A DNA stretch of 64,000 nucleotides from assembly GCA_944322345.1 (NCBI GenBank), contig CALUOO010000011.1, forward strand, positions 62,001 through 126,000. The letters run 5' to 3'. The notes under the pieces were generated by a model that did not search any database, was not told where the DNA came from, and saw only the letters and a program-made list of their open reading frames with translations. This document shows positions 33,620 to 43,224 of this stretch, in pieces (position 1 is the first letter of the stretch; each line of letters opens with the position of its first letter). The stretch is from an uncultured Bacteroides sp. GTDB lineage: Bacteria; Bacteroidota; Bacteroidia; Bacteroidales; Bacteroidaceae. The position numbers were made by a program, and so were the translations under genes.

Positions 33620-34072
33620 ATGATGACAGAAAAGCAAGAACGCATTACGTCGAGAGACTGTATTTTGCAATTGATACGTACCCGTATGGCTTCTCGGCAG
33701 GCTATGCAGCGATTATTAAAAAACTCCAATGCCGGAATCACTTTTGAAATGTTGCAGATAATGAGTTGTCTGTGGAACGAACAAGGAATCAGCCAACAGA
33801 AGCTGGCAGAGCGTACATCTAAAGACAAGGCCTGCCTTACAAGTCTGATGACAAACCTCGAGCGTAAAGGATATGTATGTCGCCGTGAAGATCCAAAAGA
33901 CAGGCGGAATAAGCTGGTTTATCTTACCGACCAGGGCGAAGCGTTTCGTCAATGGATAGCTCCTACCTTGGCTGCTTATTATAAGCGTTTGGAAGATATA
34001 CTGGGAACAGATAATTTGCAACAGACAGAAGATTTACTAAAAAAACTACAACATGCCATCGAAACTTATTAA
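33620..34072 (+). CDS. MarR family transcriptional regulator
   Basis: A 150-residue winged-helix repressor. The recognition region reads ISQQKLAERTSKDKACLTSLM followed by the wing YVCRREDPKDRRNKLVYLT, both typical of the family (split for length). It is the first gene of an operon with an outer-membrane factor, a membrane-fusion protein and an MFS pump, and a perfect palindrome overlaps its promoter. The natural reading is repression of its own operon, relieved by a toxic compound. The inducer is unknown. Confidence 0.9.
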   Translation: MMTEKQERITSRDCILQLIRTRMASRQAMQRLLKNSNAGITFEMLQIMSCLWNEQGISQQKLAERTSKDKACLTSLMTNLERKGYVCRREDPKDRRNKLVYLTDQGEAFRQWIAPTLAAYYKRLEDILGTDNLQQTEDLLKKLQHAIETY

Positions 34073-35369
34073 ACGATTAATGGCAATCGGTTGGTATTTT
34101 GTCTTTTCTATTGGCATGTATGCCCAGCAGGACACGTTACATCTCAGCCTGCAACAGTTGTTTGAACGTGGAAGTGAACAGCATCTGCAACTGGCTGCCG
34201 ACCGGCTAAAGGAAGAGATGGCACGTGAACGCTCGGCTACTGCGCGAACCAATCGTTTGCCGGAACTGAATGTCGGTCTCAAAGGTGGCTTTCTTGGGCA
34301 ACCTGTCGTTTGGCAAAATGGCATGAGCAATCCCACATATCCCGATTCACCCGACTGGCAACAGAATTATGCCATCGATTTCACACAACCTATTTATCAG
34401 GGAGGAAAAATCCGATATGCTATCCGGCAGGCAGATTTGGAACGGGAAATAGCACGTCTGCAAACGGCTACCGACCGGGCTGATATCAAGTTGCTTTTGT
34501 TGGAACAATATCTTAACCTGTTCAGCCTTTACAAACAGCATATCGTTCTGAGCCGGAAAATCGATGAGTCTGAACGGCGGCTGAAGGATATCCGGCAGAT
34601 GAAGACTGAGGGATTGATTACAAACAATGATGTGCTGCGCAGTGAAATGCAATTGACCAACGACCGCCTGTCGAGAAATGAAACAGAAAACAACATCCGT
34701 ATCGTATCGCAGCAACTGGATATTCTGATAGGGTTGGATGAGCATCTGCTGCTTGTTCCCGACACTGCCTTACTCAATTTGGAATATGCTACGGCTACTT
34801 ATGATGAATATGTGAACCGTGCTTTCTTGACCGATCCTGCCTTGCTCCTGAGTAGGAAACAGACGGAACTGGCAGAAAACAGCATCCGGTTGACACGTGC
34901 CGAGCAGTTGCCCCGCCTGTCACTCACGGCTTCGAATACGTTGGCGCGCCCCGTGTCGCGTACGTTGGCAGATATGTATAATAACAGTTGGAATATCGGA
35001 CTGTCGTTTTCTTATCCGATTTCGTCGTTCTACCGAAACCGGCACCGTATGAAAGAAGCCCGACAGAATGTACAGTTAATGCGCAATGCCGAAGAGCAGA
35101 AACAGCAGAACATCCGCATGAATATACAGGCTGCTTTGTTGAAGCACCGTGTGGCTGCCGATCGTGTGGAAGCATTGAAACTGTCGGTAAAGCAGGCGGA
35201 AGAAAATTACCGTATTATGCAAAACCGGTATATGAGTCAACTTGCTATCCTGACCGACTTGCTTGATGCCGACAACTTAAGGCTTAATGCTGAATTGCAA
35301 TTGACTACTGCCCGGACTCAAGTGATTTATACCTATTACGAATTACAGAGAGCAATTGGAGCTCTATAA
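34053..35369 (+). CDS. TolC-like outer membrane efflux protein
   Basis: The 438-residue product has a short signal sequence (AIGWYFVFSIGMYAQ), two long helical OEP repeats, and motifs such as FTQPIYQGGKIRY and the C-terminal AQLAILTDLLDAD-like segment (SQLAILTDLLDADNLRLNAE in full length). It should form the outer-membrane channel of the tripartite pump. The ATG at 34053 overlaps the marR gene by 20 bases, and an ATG at 34080 would avoid the overlap and is an alternative. Confidence 0.87.
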   Translation: MPSKLIKRLMAIGWYFVFSIGMYAQQDTLHLSLQQLFERGSEQHLQLAADRLKEEMARERSATARTNRLPELNVGLKGGFLGQPVVWQNGMSNPTYPDSPDWQQNYAIDFTQPIYQGGKIRYAIRQADLEREIARLQTATDRADIKLLLLEQYLNLFSLYKQHIVLSRKIDESERRLKDIRQMKTEGLITNNDVLRSEMQLTNDRLSRNETENNIRIVSQQLDILIGLDEHLLLVPDTALLNLEYATATYDEYVNRAFLTDPALLLSRKQTELAENSIRLTRAEQLPRLSLTASNTLARPVSRTLADMYNNSWNIGLSFSYPISSFYRNRHRMKEARQNVQLMRNAEEQKQQNIRMNIQAALLKHRVAADRVEALKLSVKQAEENYRIMQNRYMSQLAILTDLLDADNLRLNAELQLTTARTQVIYTYYELQRAIGAL

Positions 35370-35381
35370 ATAAAAGAGATC

Positions 35382-36449
35382 ATGTCACATCAACTGAAAT
35401 ACAATAGACTGAAACGCCGGAAACGTCGAAATATTATTCTCAACATTGTATGTATTCTTATAGCCGGTTCCGGACTGACGTGGACTGCCCATTATTTTTG
35501 GCGGTATATCAACTATGAAATTACGAATGATGCTTTTATAGACCAGTACATTGCTCCGGTAAACATACGTGTAGGCGGGTATATTCAGGATGTACGATTC
35601 CGGGAACACCAATACGTGAATGCCGGCGATACGCTTGTAGTACTTGATAACCGTGAATATCTCATTCGCCAGAAAGAGGCTCATGCTGCCTTACTCGATG
35701 CACAAGGTTCGCGCGACGTGTTAGCCTCAGGAATACGCACTTCGCATACCCGTATTGCCGAACAGGATGCCAATTTGGCGGAAGCACAGGCTAAACTGTG
35801 GCAGGCAGAACAGGATTTTCACCGTTATGAAAGATTATTGGAGCAGGAGTCTGTTCCCGAACAGCAGTTTGAACAGGCTAAAGCTAATTATGAGGCTGCC
35901 CGTGCCCGTTATGATGCGCTTTTGAAACAAAAGGATGCTGCCCGTTCGCAATATGACGAAGCAAGTAAGAAGCAGGTGAATGTAGAAGCCGGAATACTTC
36001 GCGCCGAGGCTGCCCTTGATCTGGCAAACTTGAACCTTTCATATACAGTGGTGACGGCACCATACAGTGGATACATGGGACGCCGGACATTGGAACCGGG
36101 GCAGTATGTGGGTGCTGGTCAGACACTTTCGTACATTGTCCGTCAGTCCGGCAAATGGATTACGGCAAACTATCGGGAGACACAGATAGCCAATATCTAT
36201 ATCGGACAGCCTGTACGTATCAAGGTGGATGGATTGCCGGGAAAAGTGCTTCACGGGCACGTGACTGCCATTTCCGAAGCTACCGGGTCGAAATATTCGC
36301 TTGTTCCTACAGACAACTCGGCAGGAAACTTTGTGAAAGTCCAGCAACGTATTCCGGTACGTATTGATCTGGATGAAGTGGACGATGAAATCATGAATCA
36401 GCTGCGTGCTGGTATGATGGTAATCACCGAAGCTCTGAGAAAGAAATGA
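35382..36449 (+). CDS. HlyD/EmrA-type membrane fusion protein
   Basis: A 355-residue periplasmic adaptor with one N-terminal transmembrane helix (IILNIVCILIAGSGLTW), a biotinyl-lipoyl-like half-motif (IRVGGYIQDVRFREHQYV), a long coiled-coil hairpin (about 90-200) and the second lipoyl half (LSYTVVTAPYSGYMGRR). It links the MFS pump to the TolC-like channel. It starts 12 bases after that gene, and its stop overlaps the pump start by 4 bases (ATGA). Confidence 0.9.
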   Translation: MSHQLKYNRLKRRKRRNIILNIVCILIAGSGLTWTAHYFWRYINYEITNDAFIDQYIAPVNIRVGGYIQDVRFREHQYVNAGDTLVVLDNREYLIRQKEAHAALLDAQGSRDVLASGIRTSHTRIAEQDANLAEAQAKLWQAEQDFHRYERLLEQESVPEQQFEQAKANYEAARARYDALLKQKDAARSQYDEASKKQVNVEAGILRAEAALDLANLNLSYTVVTAPYSGYMGRRTLEPGQYVGAGQTLSYIVRQSGKWITANYRETQIANIYIGQPVRIKVDGLPGKVLHGHVTAISEATGSKYSLVPTDNSAGNFVKVQQRIPVRIDLDEVDDEIMNQLRAGMMVITEALRKK

Positions 36450-38050
36450 AGACAGCCCGTGAACTTGATATCCCAGCCCGTCCGTGGGTGCCTGACTTGT
36501 TGGCTGTCGCAACGGTTTTTCTGATTATGCTCCCTATTGCCATGCTGAACGGAACCTATACGGGCAGTATGGTAGAGGTATCGAATACACTGGGAGTATA
36601 TACCGAAGACATCACCATCGGTTATTATGCTGCTTCGGCTGGTATGGCCGTATCCTATCCTATCGTGCCTAAGATACTTAATTCGTTCTCCAGTAAATCG
36701 TTGTTGCTGATCAATCTTACTCTTCAATTTTTCCTCAGTTGGTTCTGTGCGCGTCAGGCTGATATTGACCTGCTTATTGCCGCCAGTTTCATCATTGGCT
36801 TTCTGAAGGGATTTCTTATGCTTTGGATAATCCGTCGTATCAAGTTTATTTTCAGTCCGAAAGATGTCCGGAGCGAGTTCTATGCCTATTTCTATCCGTT
36901 GGTATTTGGTGGAGGACAGCTGTCAATGGTCATTACAGCTTTGTTGGCTTACCATTACGACTGGAAGTACATGTATTATTTCATGATGCTTCTTCTGTTG
37001 ATCGCGATTTTGGCAGTTATTCTGTTTTTCCGCCACGACCGGCCTTCCAAGCCAATTCCATGGAGTGAACTCCATCCTCGTGAGATGTTGATTATAGCTA
37101 CGGGGGTACTGATGCTCATTTATGTCATAACTTACGGAAAGGCACTCGACTGGATGGCTTCTTCGCGTATCTGCATTTATATTGTCATTGCTCCGCTGCT
37201 TGTAGCACTTTTCTTGTGGGAACAGTTCCACTCTCCCCATCCTTTTGTGAGTTTGAAACCGTTGTTCCAGTGGAAAGCCATTGTAGGATACTTCTATATG
37301 ATGCTGGTGATGTTCTTCAGTTCGTCTACCAGTCTGCTCACCAGCTATCTGACTACCATTCTGCGCGTAGACAATACTCATAGTTACACACTTTATATCT
37401 GGTTGCTTCCCGGCTATGCCGTTGGGGCTTTCATCTGCTTCTGGTGGTTCCGGTGGCAGCGGTGGCGTTTCCGTTTCCTGATAGCTGGGGGAATGGGCTG
37501 CTTTGTTCTTTTCTTTGGTATTCTTTATTTTGGTGTTTCTCCCGATAGTACGTACGAGATGCTCTATCTGCCTATGTTTCTGCGTGGATTGGGCATGATG
37601 ACGCTTATCATTGCTTTCGCACTTTTTGCCGTAGAGGACTTGCCCCCGAAATATCTGTTGTCGAATGCATTTTTTCTTATCACATTCCGTTCGGTGCTGA
37701 CACCGGTCATTGCTTCTGCTTTTTACAGCAATACGCTCTATCGTTTACAGCAGAAGTATATGGTGGAACTGTCCGAAACTCTTAGTGCTACCGATCCGTT
37801 GGCTGCTGCACGCTGGCAGTCTACCCTGAACAGTAGTCTGGCGCAAGGGCATGGCATTGATGAGGCAACCCAGCTGGCCACCAATACGCTCTACACAGTC
37901 TTGCAGCAGCAAGGCACATTGCTGGCACTGAAACACATTCTGGGCTGGCTCTTTGCAGTGACTCTGGTGATTGCTGTTGTGTCACGGTTCATTCCGTTCC
38001 ACAAGACGGTACGTGTGCCGGTCATCCATACAGGTGAGGATATGGTCTGA
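36446..38050 (+). CDS. MFS drug/solute exporter of DHA2-like type
   Basis: A 534-residue inner-membrane protein with about 14 hydrophobic helices, the usual number for the EmrB/QacA group. It is encoded directly after an EmrA-type adaptor, overlapping it by ATGA, so the operon resembles emrAB-tolC. The sequence is divergent from classic EmrB and the substrate is unknown. The next gene (SDR) converges on it with only 17 bases between and no clear terminator. Confidence 0.85.
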   Translation: MKTARELDIPARPWVPDLLAVATVFLIMLPIAMLNGTYTGSMVEVSNTLGVYTEDITIGYYAASAGMAVSYPIVPKILNSFSSKSLLLINLTLQFFLSWFCARQADIDLLIAASFIIGFLKGFLMLWIIRRIKFIFSPKDVRSEFYAYFYPLVFGGGQLSMVITALLAYHYDWKYMYYFMMLLLLIAILAVILFFRHDRPSKPIPWSELHPREMLIIATGVLMLIYVITYGKALDWMASSRICIYIVIAPLLVALFLWEQFHSPHPFVSLKPLFQWKAIVGYFYMMLVMFFSSSTSLLTSYLTTILRVDNTHSYTLYIWLLPGYAVGAFICFWWFRWQRWRFRFLIAGGMGCFVLFFGILYFGVSPDSTYEMLYLPMFLRGLGMMTLIIAFALFAVEDLPPKYLLSNAFFLITFRSVLTPVIASAFYSNTLYRLQQKYMVELSETLSATDPLAAARWQSTLNSSLAQGHGIDEATQLATNTLYTVLQQQGTLLALKHILGWLFAVTLVIAVVSRFIPFHKTVRVPVIHTGEDMV

Positions 38051-38067
38051 TGGACGACCTGAAATGT

Positions 38068-38835
38068 TTAGAGACTTTTTTGCCGATGACAGACTGTGCC
38101 TGTTGCCTGATAGGTAGGCATTACCAGTACTTCGGCTATCTGTACGTGGGCGGGAGCTGAGGCGGCATAATATACTACATCGGCAATGTCGTCGCCTGTC
38201 AACGGACGGATACCGTCATATACAGCATCTGCCTTGTCTTTATCGCCCCGGAAGCGGATGACGGAAAAGTTTGTCTCTACCATACCCGGTTTGATGTTCG
38301 TCACACGTAGTGGAGTATCTACCAAGTCGATACGCAGGCCATCAGACAGAGCTTTCACAGCTGCCTTGGTTGCACAATAAACACTACCTCCCGCGTATGC
38401 TGCATCGCCGGCAATGGAACCGATGTTGATGATGTGTCCACAGCCGCGTTCCACCATGCCCGGTACTATTGTCCGCGTCATGGCAAGCAGTGCCTTGATA
38501 TTGGTGTCAATCACGATGTCCCATTCGTCAAGCGAGCCTTCGTATTCTTTGTCCATTCCGATCACCAGTCCGGCATTGTTGATCAGTACATCGATGTTAC
38601 GCCATTTACCGGATAGAGATTCTATCGCGCGATGCATTGCCTCGCGGTCGCGTACGTCGAAGGGTAATGTGAGCACTTCGATACCTGTGGCTGTCAGCTC
38701 CTGTTTCAGGCTTTCCAGCTTTTCTGTGTTGCGCCCGTTCAGTATCAGATTGCTTCCCATTGCTGCAAACTTACGTGCACAGCCTTCTCCGATGCCACTG
38801 GTGGCTCCGGTGATAAAAATCAGTTTCCCTTTCAT
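38068..38835 (-). CDS. SDR family oxidoreductase (YdfG-like)
   Basis: This 255-residue short-chain dehydrogenase contains TGATSGIGEGCARKF at the cofactor site, DVLINNAGLVIG, and the catalytic Ser/Tyr/Lys in NIGSIAGDAAY and SVYCATKAAV. YdfG-type enzymes oxidise L-allo-threonine or 3-hydroxy acids with NADP, which is a likely activity here. It is followed on the same strand by nothing close, and the ion channel gene lies 42 bases upstream. Confidence 0.87.
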   Translation of the reverse strand: MKGKLIFITGATSGIGEGCARKFAAMGSNLILNGRNTEKLESLKQELTATGIEVLTLPFDVRDREAMHRAIESLSGKWRNIDVLINNAGLVIGMDKEYEGSLDEWDIVIDTNIKALLAMTRTIVPGMVERGCGHIINIGSIAGDAAYAGGSVYCATKAAVKALSDGLRIDLVDTPLRVTNIKPGMVETNFSVIRFRGDKDKADAVYDGIRPLTGDDIADVVYYAASAPAHVQIAEVLVMPTYQATGTVCHRQKSL

Positions 38836-38877
38836 ATGTTTATGTTATTGGTTAATGTCCTGATTGATTCTTGTCCG

Positions 38878-39783
38878 TTAGAAACGTTCGTCATTTGAAC
38901 GTTCCTTATCCGGACTGTCTGTTTTTTCTTTTCTTAGCTTGGCACCACAATATTTGCAGTAGACGGCTTCGAAATCATGTCCTTCGCGGTTGCAGCGCGG
39001 GCATTTTCGCTTTTCCTGTCTCTTATGCTCGCTGACCATGGTTGCCGATACGATTCCTGTAGGTACGGCGATGATGGTGTAACCTATCAACATGATAATG
39101 GCAGACAGAAAGCGTCCTACCGGCGTGATGGGGGTAATATCGCCATAGCCTACGGTGGTCATGGTGACGATAGCCCAGTAAATGCTGTTCGGAATGTTGT
39201 TGAAACCCGATCCCGGATAATCTCCTTCAATCATATACATGACTGTTCCCATTGAGGTGACAAGTATCAGTACGAAGAAAAAGAATATAAGTATCTTAGG
39301 GGCACTTATCCATAAAGAACGTAAGAGAAGGTTGCCTTCGTTGATGAAGGTGAACAGCTTGAAGATACGGAAAATACGGATGAGGCGGAAAGCGCGGATG
39401 ACCAGCAGATAGTGTGAACCGTGCAGGAAAAAACTGAGGTAGACCGGCAGGGTTGCCAGGAGGTCTATGATGCCAAAGAAACTGAATATATACTTGCGGG
39501 GTTGTTTCAGGCAATAGATGCGTGCCAGGTATTCGATGGTGAAAATCACCGTCAGCAGATATTCGAGGATACGTAATACCAGATACGCCGAGTGTGGAAA
39601 GATGTGCATACTTTCCAGAATGACAAGCAGTACGCTGAGTACAATGCTTCCGATCAGTATAATGTCGAAAAGTTTTCCTTTCGGAGTGTCTGATTCGAAG
39701 ACAATGGTGTAGATTCGTTGTTTCAGTTCATCGTTATGTAGGAATCTGTTCCAATGCTGGCGAAGGGTGGATATGCATTTCAT
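38878..39783 (-). CDS. Voltage-gated-type potassium channel protein with C-terminal zinc ribbon
   Basis: The 301-residue product has six membrane helices, an S4-like segment with regularly spaced basic residues (VIRAFRLIRIFRIFKLF), and the selectivity filter MTTVGYGDITP. After the last helix comes a short cytoplasmic tail with a zinc ribbon CPRCNREGHDFEAVYCKYCG. Ion transport is expected to be K+. The zinc ribbon tail is not part of the usual channel and could bind metal or a partner. Confidence 0.87.
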   Translation of the reverse strand: MKCISTLRQHWNRFLHNDELKQRIYTIVFESDTPKGKLFDIILIGSIVLSVLLVILESMHIFPHSAYLVLRILEYLLTVIFTIEYLARIYCLKQPRKYIFSFFGIIDLLATLPVYLSFFLHGSHYLLVIRAFRLIRIFRIFKLFTFINEGNLLLRSLWISAPKILIFFFFVLILVTSMGTVMYMIEGDYPGSGFNNIPNSIYWAIVTMTTVGYGDITPITPVGRFLSAIIMLIGYTIIAVPTGIVSATMVSEHKRQEKRKCPRCNREGHDFEAVYCKYCGAKLRKEKTDSPDKERSNDERF

Positions 39784-40181
39784 TGTTGTTTCCGTTTATC
39801 GGTTTTGTACAGCAAAGTTAGCAATAAACCGGAATCTTCAGTTGCTCTTGCTGATGTTTTGTTTTTTCCTCCTGTACATTGGGTGGCGCGTGCCAATTAC
39901 GATAGCATTTAGACAAGATATTACTGTACGGTATGTTTTGTTTGTCCGGCAACGGGTCCATTGTGTGTTGATAGTCGTAGTTCAGCACGCTCTAGTGCCC
40001 TACATCTTTTGCTGTAGAGGCACCATACTTGCGTTTCATCATGCCGCGGTGAGCACCTGGGGCGACATCATACCGTTTTTCCAACGGGTTGGCAAGGCAT
40101 GAGCGTGTGTTGAGCTGGATAATTTCCTCTAAACTCTTTCTGGGTTGTACACTGAGAGGACTGTGTAGAATGTTTGATGTG
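39784..40181. other. 398-base intergenic region with weak coding remnants and a hairpin
   Basis: Between the TonB receptor and channel genes. It contains the channel promoter box, a hairpin (39995-40023: GTGCC-CTACA paired with TGTAG-GGCAC, one bulge), and two short minus-strand open frames. One is a fragment without ATG that ends HRGMMKRKYGASTAKDVGH. The other is a 47-residue frame, 39818-39961, starting MDPLPDKQ. Base composition looks gene-like, but I recognise neither and would not call them genes. Confidence 0.4.
39813..39820 (-). promoter_or_regulatory. -7 box for channel gene
   Basis: CAAAGTTA on the plus strand reads TAACTTTG on the minus strand, 29 bases before the channel ATG. Confidence 0.55.
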
Positions 40182-42557
40182 TCAGAACCTGCACCTTAGC
40201 TCGATACCCGCCTGAAGGGGGCGTCCTTGCTGACAGAATCCTCGTCCCATGGTCTCGAACCAGAAGGCGTGGTAGCTGGTGTTCAGTGCGTTGTCCACCC
40301 AAAGGGCTATCTGTCCGTTGCCTTTGTTCAGACTGAGACGTCCGTGCAGTGTACCATAGAGCGCCTGACTCATGTCATTTTGTTCCGTCCAGTAGATGCG
40401 TCCGGTAGCTTTGTATTGTGTGTCGATGACTATGTTGTCCAGCCATGCGCCGCGGGATAGGTCGAAGGTGTACTGGGCACCGATATTGAACGTGTGCTTG
40501 GGTACGAAAGGAACGTAGTTGCCATTGTAGTCTGTCTCGTCGTCTACTACATAGTCGGTAAACGTGGCGTAGGTGTAACCGTAGCTTCCGTTCAGGCTCA
40601 GAGCGTTGGTCAGTTGTGCACGAAGCGATGCTTCAGCACCGATACTTCGGCTTTTTCCTGCATTGACGGTGATGCGTCCCAGTCCGCTGGTGGCGAAGCG
40701 CGATATCTGTTGGTCGTGTGTGTCCATGTAGAATGCGGCGATGTCGGCCTGCAGGCTTCCGTCGAAGAGGGTGAGGTGAGAGCCTACCTCGTAGTTCCAC
40801 GAATATTCGGGGCGGTAGAGGGTGGCATCCTTGATGTTCTGTGGTTCTTTCTTGAACTGCTCGAACATTGAGGCGTATTTTTTGAACTGTTCGTCTTGGG
40901 CAAGTACATCCATCGTGGTGCTCATCAGCGAGCCGCTTATGATTTCCGAAAACATTTGTATGTTGTATCCTCCCGAACGGTATCCTTTGGTGACGGATGC
41001 GTAGATGTTGTTCCGTTGGTCGATGGCATACTGTAGCGAGAACTTGGGAAGCAGTTGCAGGTAGTCGGTACTCTCCTTACCCTTGAACAGCGATGAGGCA
41101 TCTTTGTTGAGAGCTTCTGCCGTGATGGGGAAAGGCATGCCGGGCATCTGCATCTTCATGCTGAAGTTGAAGTTCATGTCGCATCCCGTGTGGTAGTCCA
41201 TCCGGATTTTCTCATAGTCGAGACGTAGGCCAGCGGTGAATGACAGTCCTTCGACGAAGAGGTCGTTGATGGTGGTCTGGTGATAAATAGCAGTGTTCAG
41301 CAGGGGAGTATCGAAGTTGCCCGGCACAGGCAGTGTCTGGTTGTTGACACTGAATTTCAATTCGGGTGCCATCGGATTTCCACTCGGAAAGGCACTATTC
41401 ACGTTGTCTTCGATAACCGATTTTACCCCTTCCTGTTCGAAGGTGACAGGTGCTTCGGTGTCCAGCCATTGGTAGAAGGCGCTGGCACCTGTTGTCCATT
41501 GCCATCGGCGTCCGGGTTTTGACTTCAACACCAGCTCTTGGCTGATAGTCTTTGAGTTCTGCTTCTGTGTCATGGTGTAGATGTCGCGTTCGGTGAAGTC
41601 CTGATCCAGATCCATCCGGTCGTCGAGGAACTGGAATCCGGTGACGCTGCTCAGGATTACGTTGTCTGTCTGGCGTTCTATGTTCAGTCCGGCGTTCAAC
41701 AGATTGCGTTTGTAGCCGCTTTCGCGGTTGTAGGCGATGTGCCCGATGTGGTCCGGGCGGTCTTCTTCGCCTTCGGTGACACCGGTATATTCGTAAGGAT
41801 ATCCTCCCTGGTTGGTATATTCATAATTCAACGTGAAGTCCAGCTTCAGATTCTCATGTGGCAGGTAGATGGCACGCATGCGTCCGCCGAACTCGTCGCC
41901 GTAGTCCACGCGCTCGTTGTTGCGGGTGGTGTTTTTGAAAAATCCTCCCTTATGCTCGTAGAAGAAGTTGGCAGAAAAAGCAAACCGAGGGCTGATGCGA
42001 TGGTAATGGCTGACGGATGCCTTGTAGTTGTTGTAGGTGGCAGCGCCCAGTGTCAGATCGGTCCCCTGATAGGTGAAGGGCGATTTGGTGAAGATACGGA
42101 TGAGTCCGCCCATGGTGTTACGCCCGTAGAGAGTGCCTTGCGGCCCCCGCATCACGTCGATGCGCTCGATGTCGGAGTAGTTGAAGTCGAACGCCGATTT
42201 ATCGATGAAAGGTATGTTGTCTACATATAGTCCGACGGCTGGCGTATTAATGCGCGAACCGATTCCTCGCACGTAGACCGACGTGGTGAGCTTCGAACCG
42301 TATTCGGGAATGAACAGGTTGGGCACCAGCGACGAAAGCCCTTTGATGGAACTGACGGCATTGTTGCGCATGTCCGTTTGCGAGAGCGATGTGGACGAGA
42401 GTGGCTGCTGCCGGAGCCGGTTGTTCTCTTTCGGTGTGGCGATTACCATTACCTCCTCTATGTCTACTACTTTCAGCGAGTCTTTTGGACCTTCCTCGCC
42501 GTTTGCCGTTGCCCCTACAGTCAGGGCTGCCATGATTGCCAATAAATACTTCTTCAT
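40182..42557 (-). CDS. TonB-dependent outer-membrane receptor (siderophore-receptor-like)
   Basis: This 791-residue receptor has a signal peptide (MKKYLLAIMAALTVGATA), a TonB-box-like start (VVDIEEVMVIATP), a plug domain (about 40-160, ending RGPQGTLYGRNTMGG) and a barrel ending in ELRCRF. It lacks the N-terminal carboxypeptidase-like domain common in SusC types, which points to FecA/FhuA-like receptors for metal chelates or similar small ligands. I chose the ATG at 42557 over one eight codons earlier because the signal peptide begins there. A LuxR-type regulator gene lies 73 bases upstream. Confidence 0.87.
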   Translation of the reverse strand: MKKYLLAIMAALTVGATANGEEGPKDSLKVVDIEEVMVIATPKENNRLRQQPLSSTSLSQTDMRNNAVSSIKGLSSLVPNLFIPEYGSKLTTSVYVRGIGSRINTPAVGLYVDNIPFIDKSAFDFNYSDIERIDVMRGPQGTLYGRNTMGGLIRIFTKSPFTYQGTDLTLGAATYNNYKASVSHYHRISPRFAFSANFFYEHKGGFFKNTTRNNERVDYGDEFGGRMRAIYLPHENLKLDFTLNYEYTNQGGYPYEYTGVTEGEEDRPDHIGHIAYNRESGYKRNLLNAGLNIERQTDNVILSSVTGFQFLDDRMDLDQDFTERDIYTMTQKQNSKTISQELVLKSKPGRRWQWTTGASAFYQWLDTEAPVTFEQEGVKSVIEDNVNSAFPSGNPMAPELKFSVNNQTLPVPGNFDTPLLNTAIYHQTTINDLFVEGLSFTAGLRLDYEKIRMDYHTGCDMNFNFSMKMQMPGMPFPITAEALNKDASSLFKGKESTDYLQLLPKFSLQYAIDQRNNIYASVTKGYRSGGYNIQMFSEIISGSLMSTTMDVLAQDEQFKKYASMFEQFKKEPQNIKDATLYRPEYSWNYEVGSHLTLFDGSLQADIAAFYMDTHDQQISRFATSGLGRITVNAGKSRSIGAEASLRAQLTNALSLNGSYGYTYATFTDYVVDDETDYNGNYVPFVPKHTFNIGAQYTFDLSRGAWLDNIVIDTQYKATGRIYWTEQNDMSQALYGTLHGRLSLNKGNGQIALWVDNALNTSYHAFWFETMGRGFCQQGRPLQAGIELRCRF

Positions 42558-42630
42558 CTGCTTTTCGTTTACGGGCTGCAAAGTAACGGCAAATCGGCGA
42601 GACGGGCAATCCTCATTTATGAGGGTTTTC

Positions 42631-43224
42631 CTACAGGCTGACGTATCCGTTCATCACTGCATAGATGGTCAGTCCCGATACCGACCGGATGCCCAGCTTT
42701 TCCGTGATGTTCTTCCGGTGGCTGATAACAGTGGTCAGACTGATGCCCAAGCGGTCGGCAATTTCTTTGTTGATAAGACCTTGAGCGATAAGTACCAGTA
42801 CCTCTATCTCGCGTGTGGAGAGTATCTCCTGATGCGGCTCTACGGCAGGTATAGGAGGCATGCCCTTGACTGGGTATCCGTTGTGATGAGCATGCTGGTG
42901 CAGGCGGAGCAGATTTCCTATCAGTTCCTTCTCCGGTTCGTAGATGTTCAGCACAGCTACGCCCGACAGCGGAAACTGCGGGCTGTTGCCTGCCAGCACA
43001 ATCGTCTTACGCCGTCGGGGAAGGAAGAAGGCATTGTGTTCCACATACACCTGCGCAGCAACGAAGTAGTGGGCATACATGTCCGGTGTGTCGTCTGTCA
43101 GGTCGCAGAAGCGGGGAAAGATGCGGATGGTTGCCATCGGGATAATCTCTTCCAGTATTCCCTTCAGACCCAGGCAAGCGAGTGTATTGGGCTCAACAAT
43201 GGCTATTTCGGGGTTAGGGCTCAT
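42631..43224 (-). CDS. LuxR-type response regulator, degenerate receiver
   Basis: A 197-residue protein with a C-terminal LuxR/NarL helix-turn-helix (LSTREIEVLVLIAQGLINKE, then IADRLGISLTTVISHRKNI). The N-terminal 120 residues have the length of a receiver domain, but the usual phospho-acceptor Asp in a hydrophobic strand and the DD pair are not obvious (it starts IAIVEPNTLACLGL). It probably signals without standard phosphorylation. Position just upstream of the TonB receptor gene suggests that gene as a target. Its start overlaps the upstream lipoprotein gene by 11 bases. Confidence 0.82.
   Translation of the reverse strand: MSPNPEIAIVEPNTLACLGLKGILEEIIPMATIRIFPRFCDLTDDTPDMYAHYFVAAQVYVEHNAFFLPRRRKTIVLAGNSPQFPLSGVAVLNIYEPEKELIGNLLRLHQHAHHNGYPVKGMPPIPAVEPHQEILSTREIEVLVLIAQGLINKEIADRLGISLTTVISHRKNITEKLGIRSVSGLTIYAVMNGYVSL

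Noticed and set aside
40030-40181. Cobalamin riboswitch near the TonB receptor
   Set aside because: A few short matches to the B12-box style were noticed, but the region lies downstream of the receptor gene and not before it, and the core is missing.
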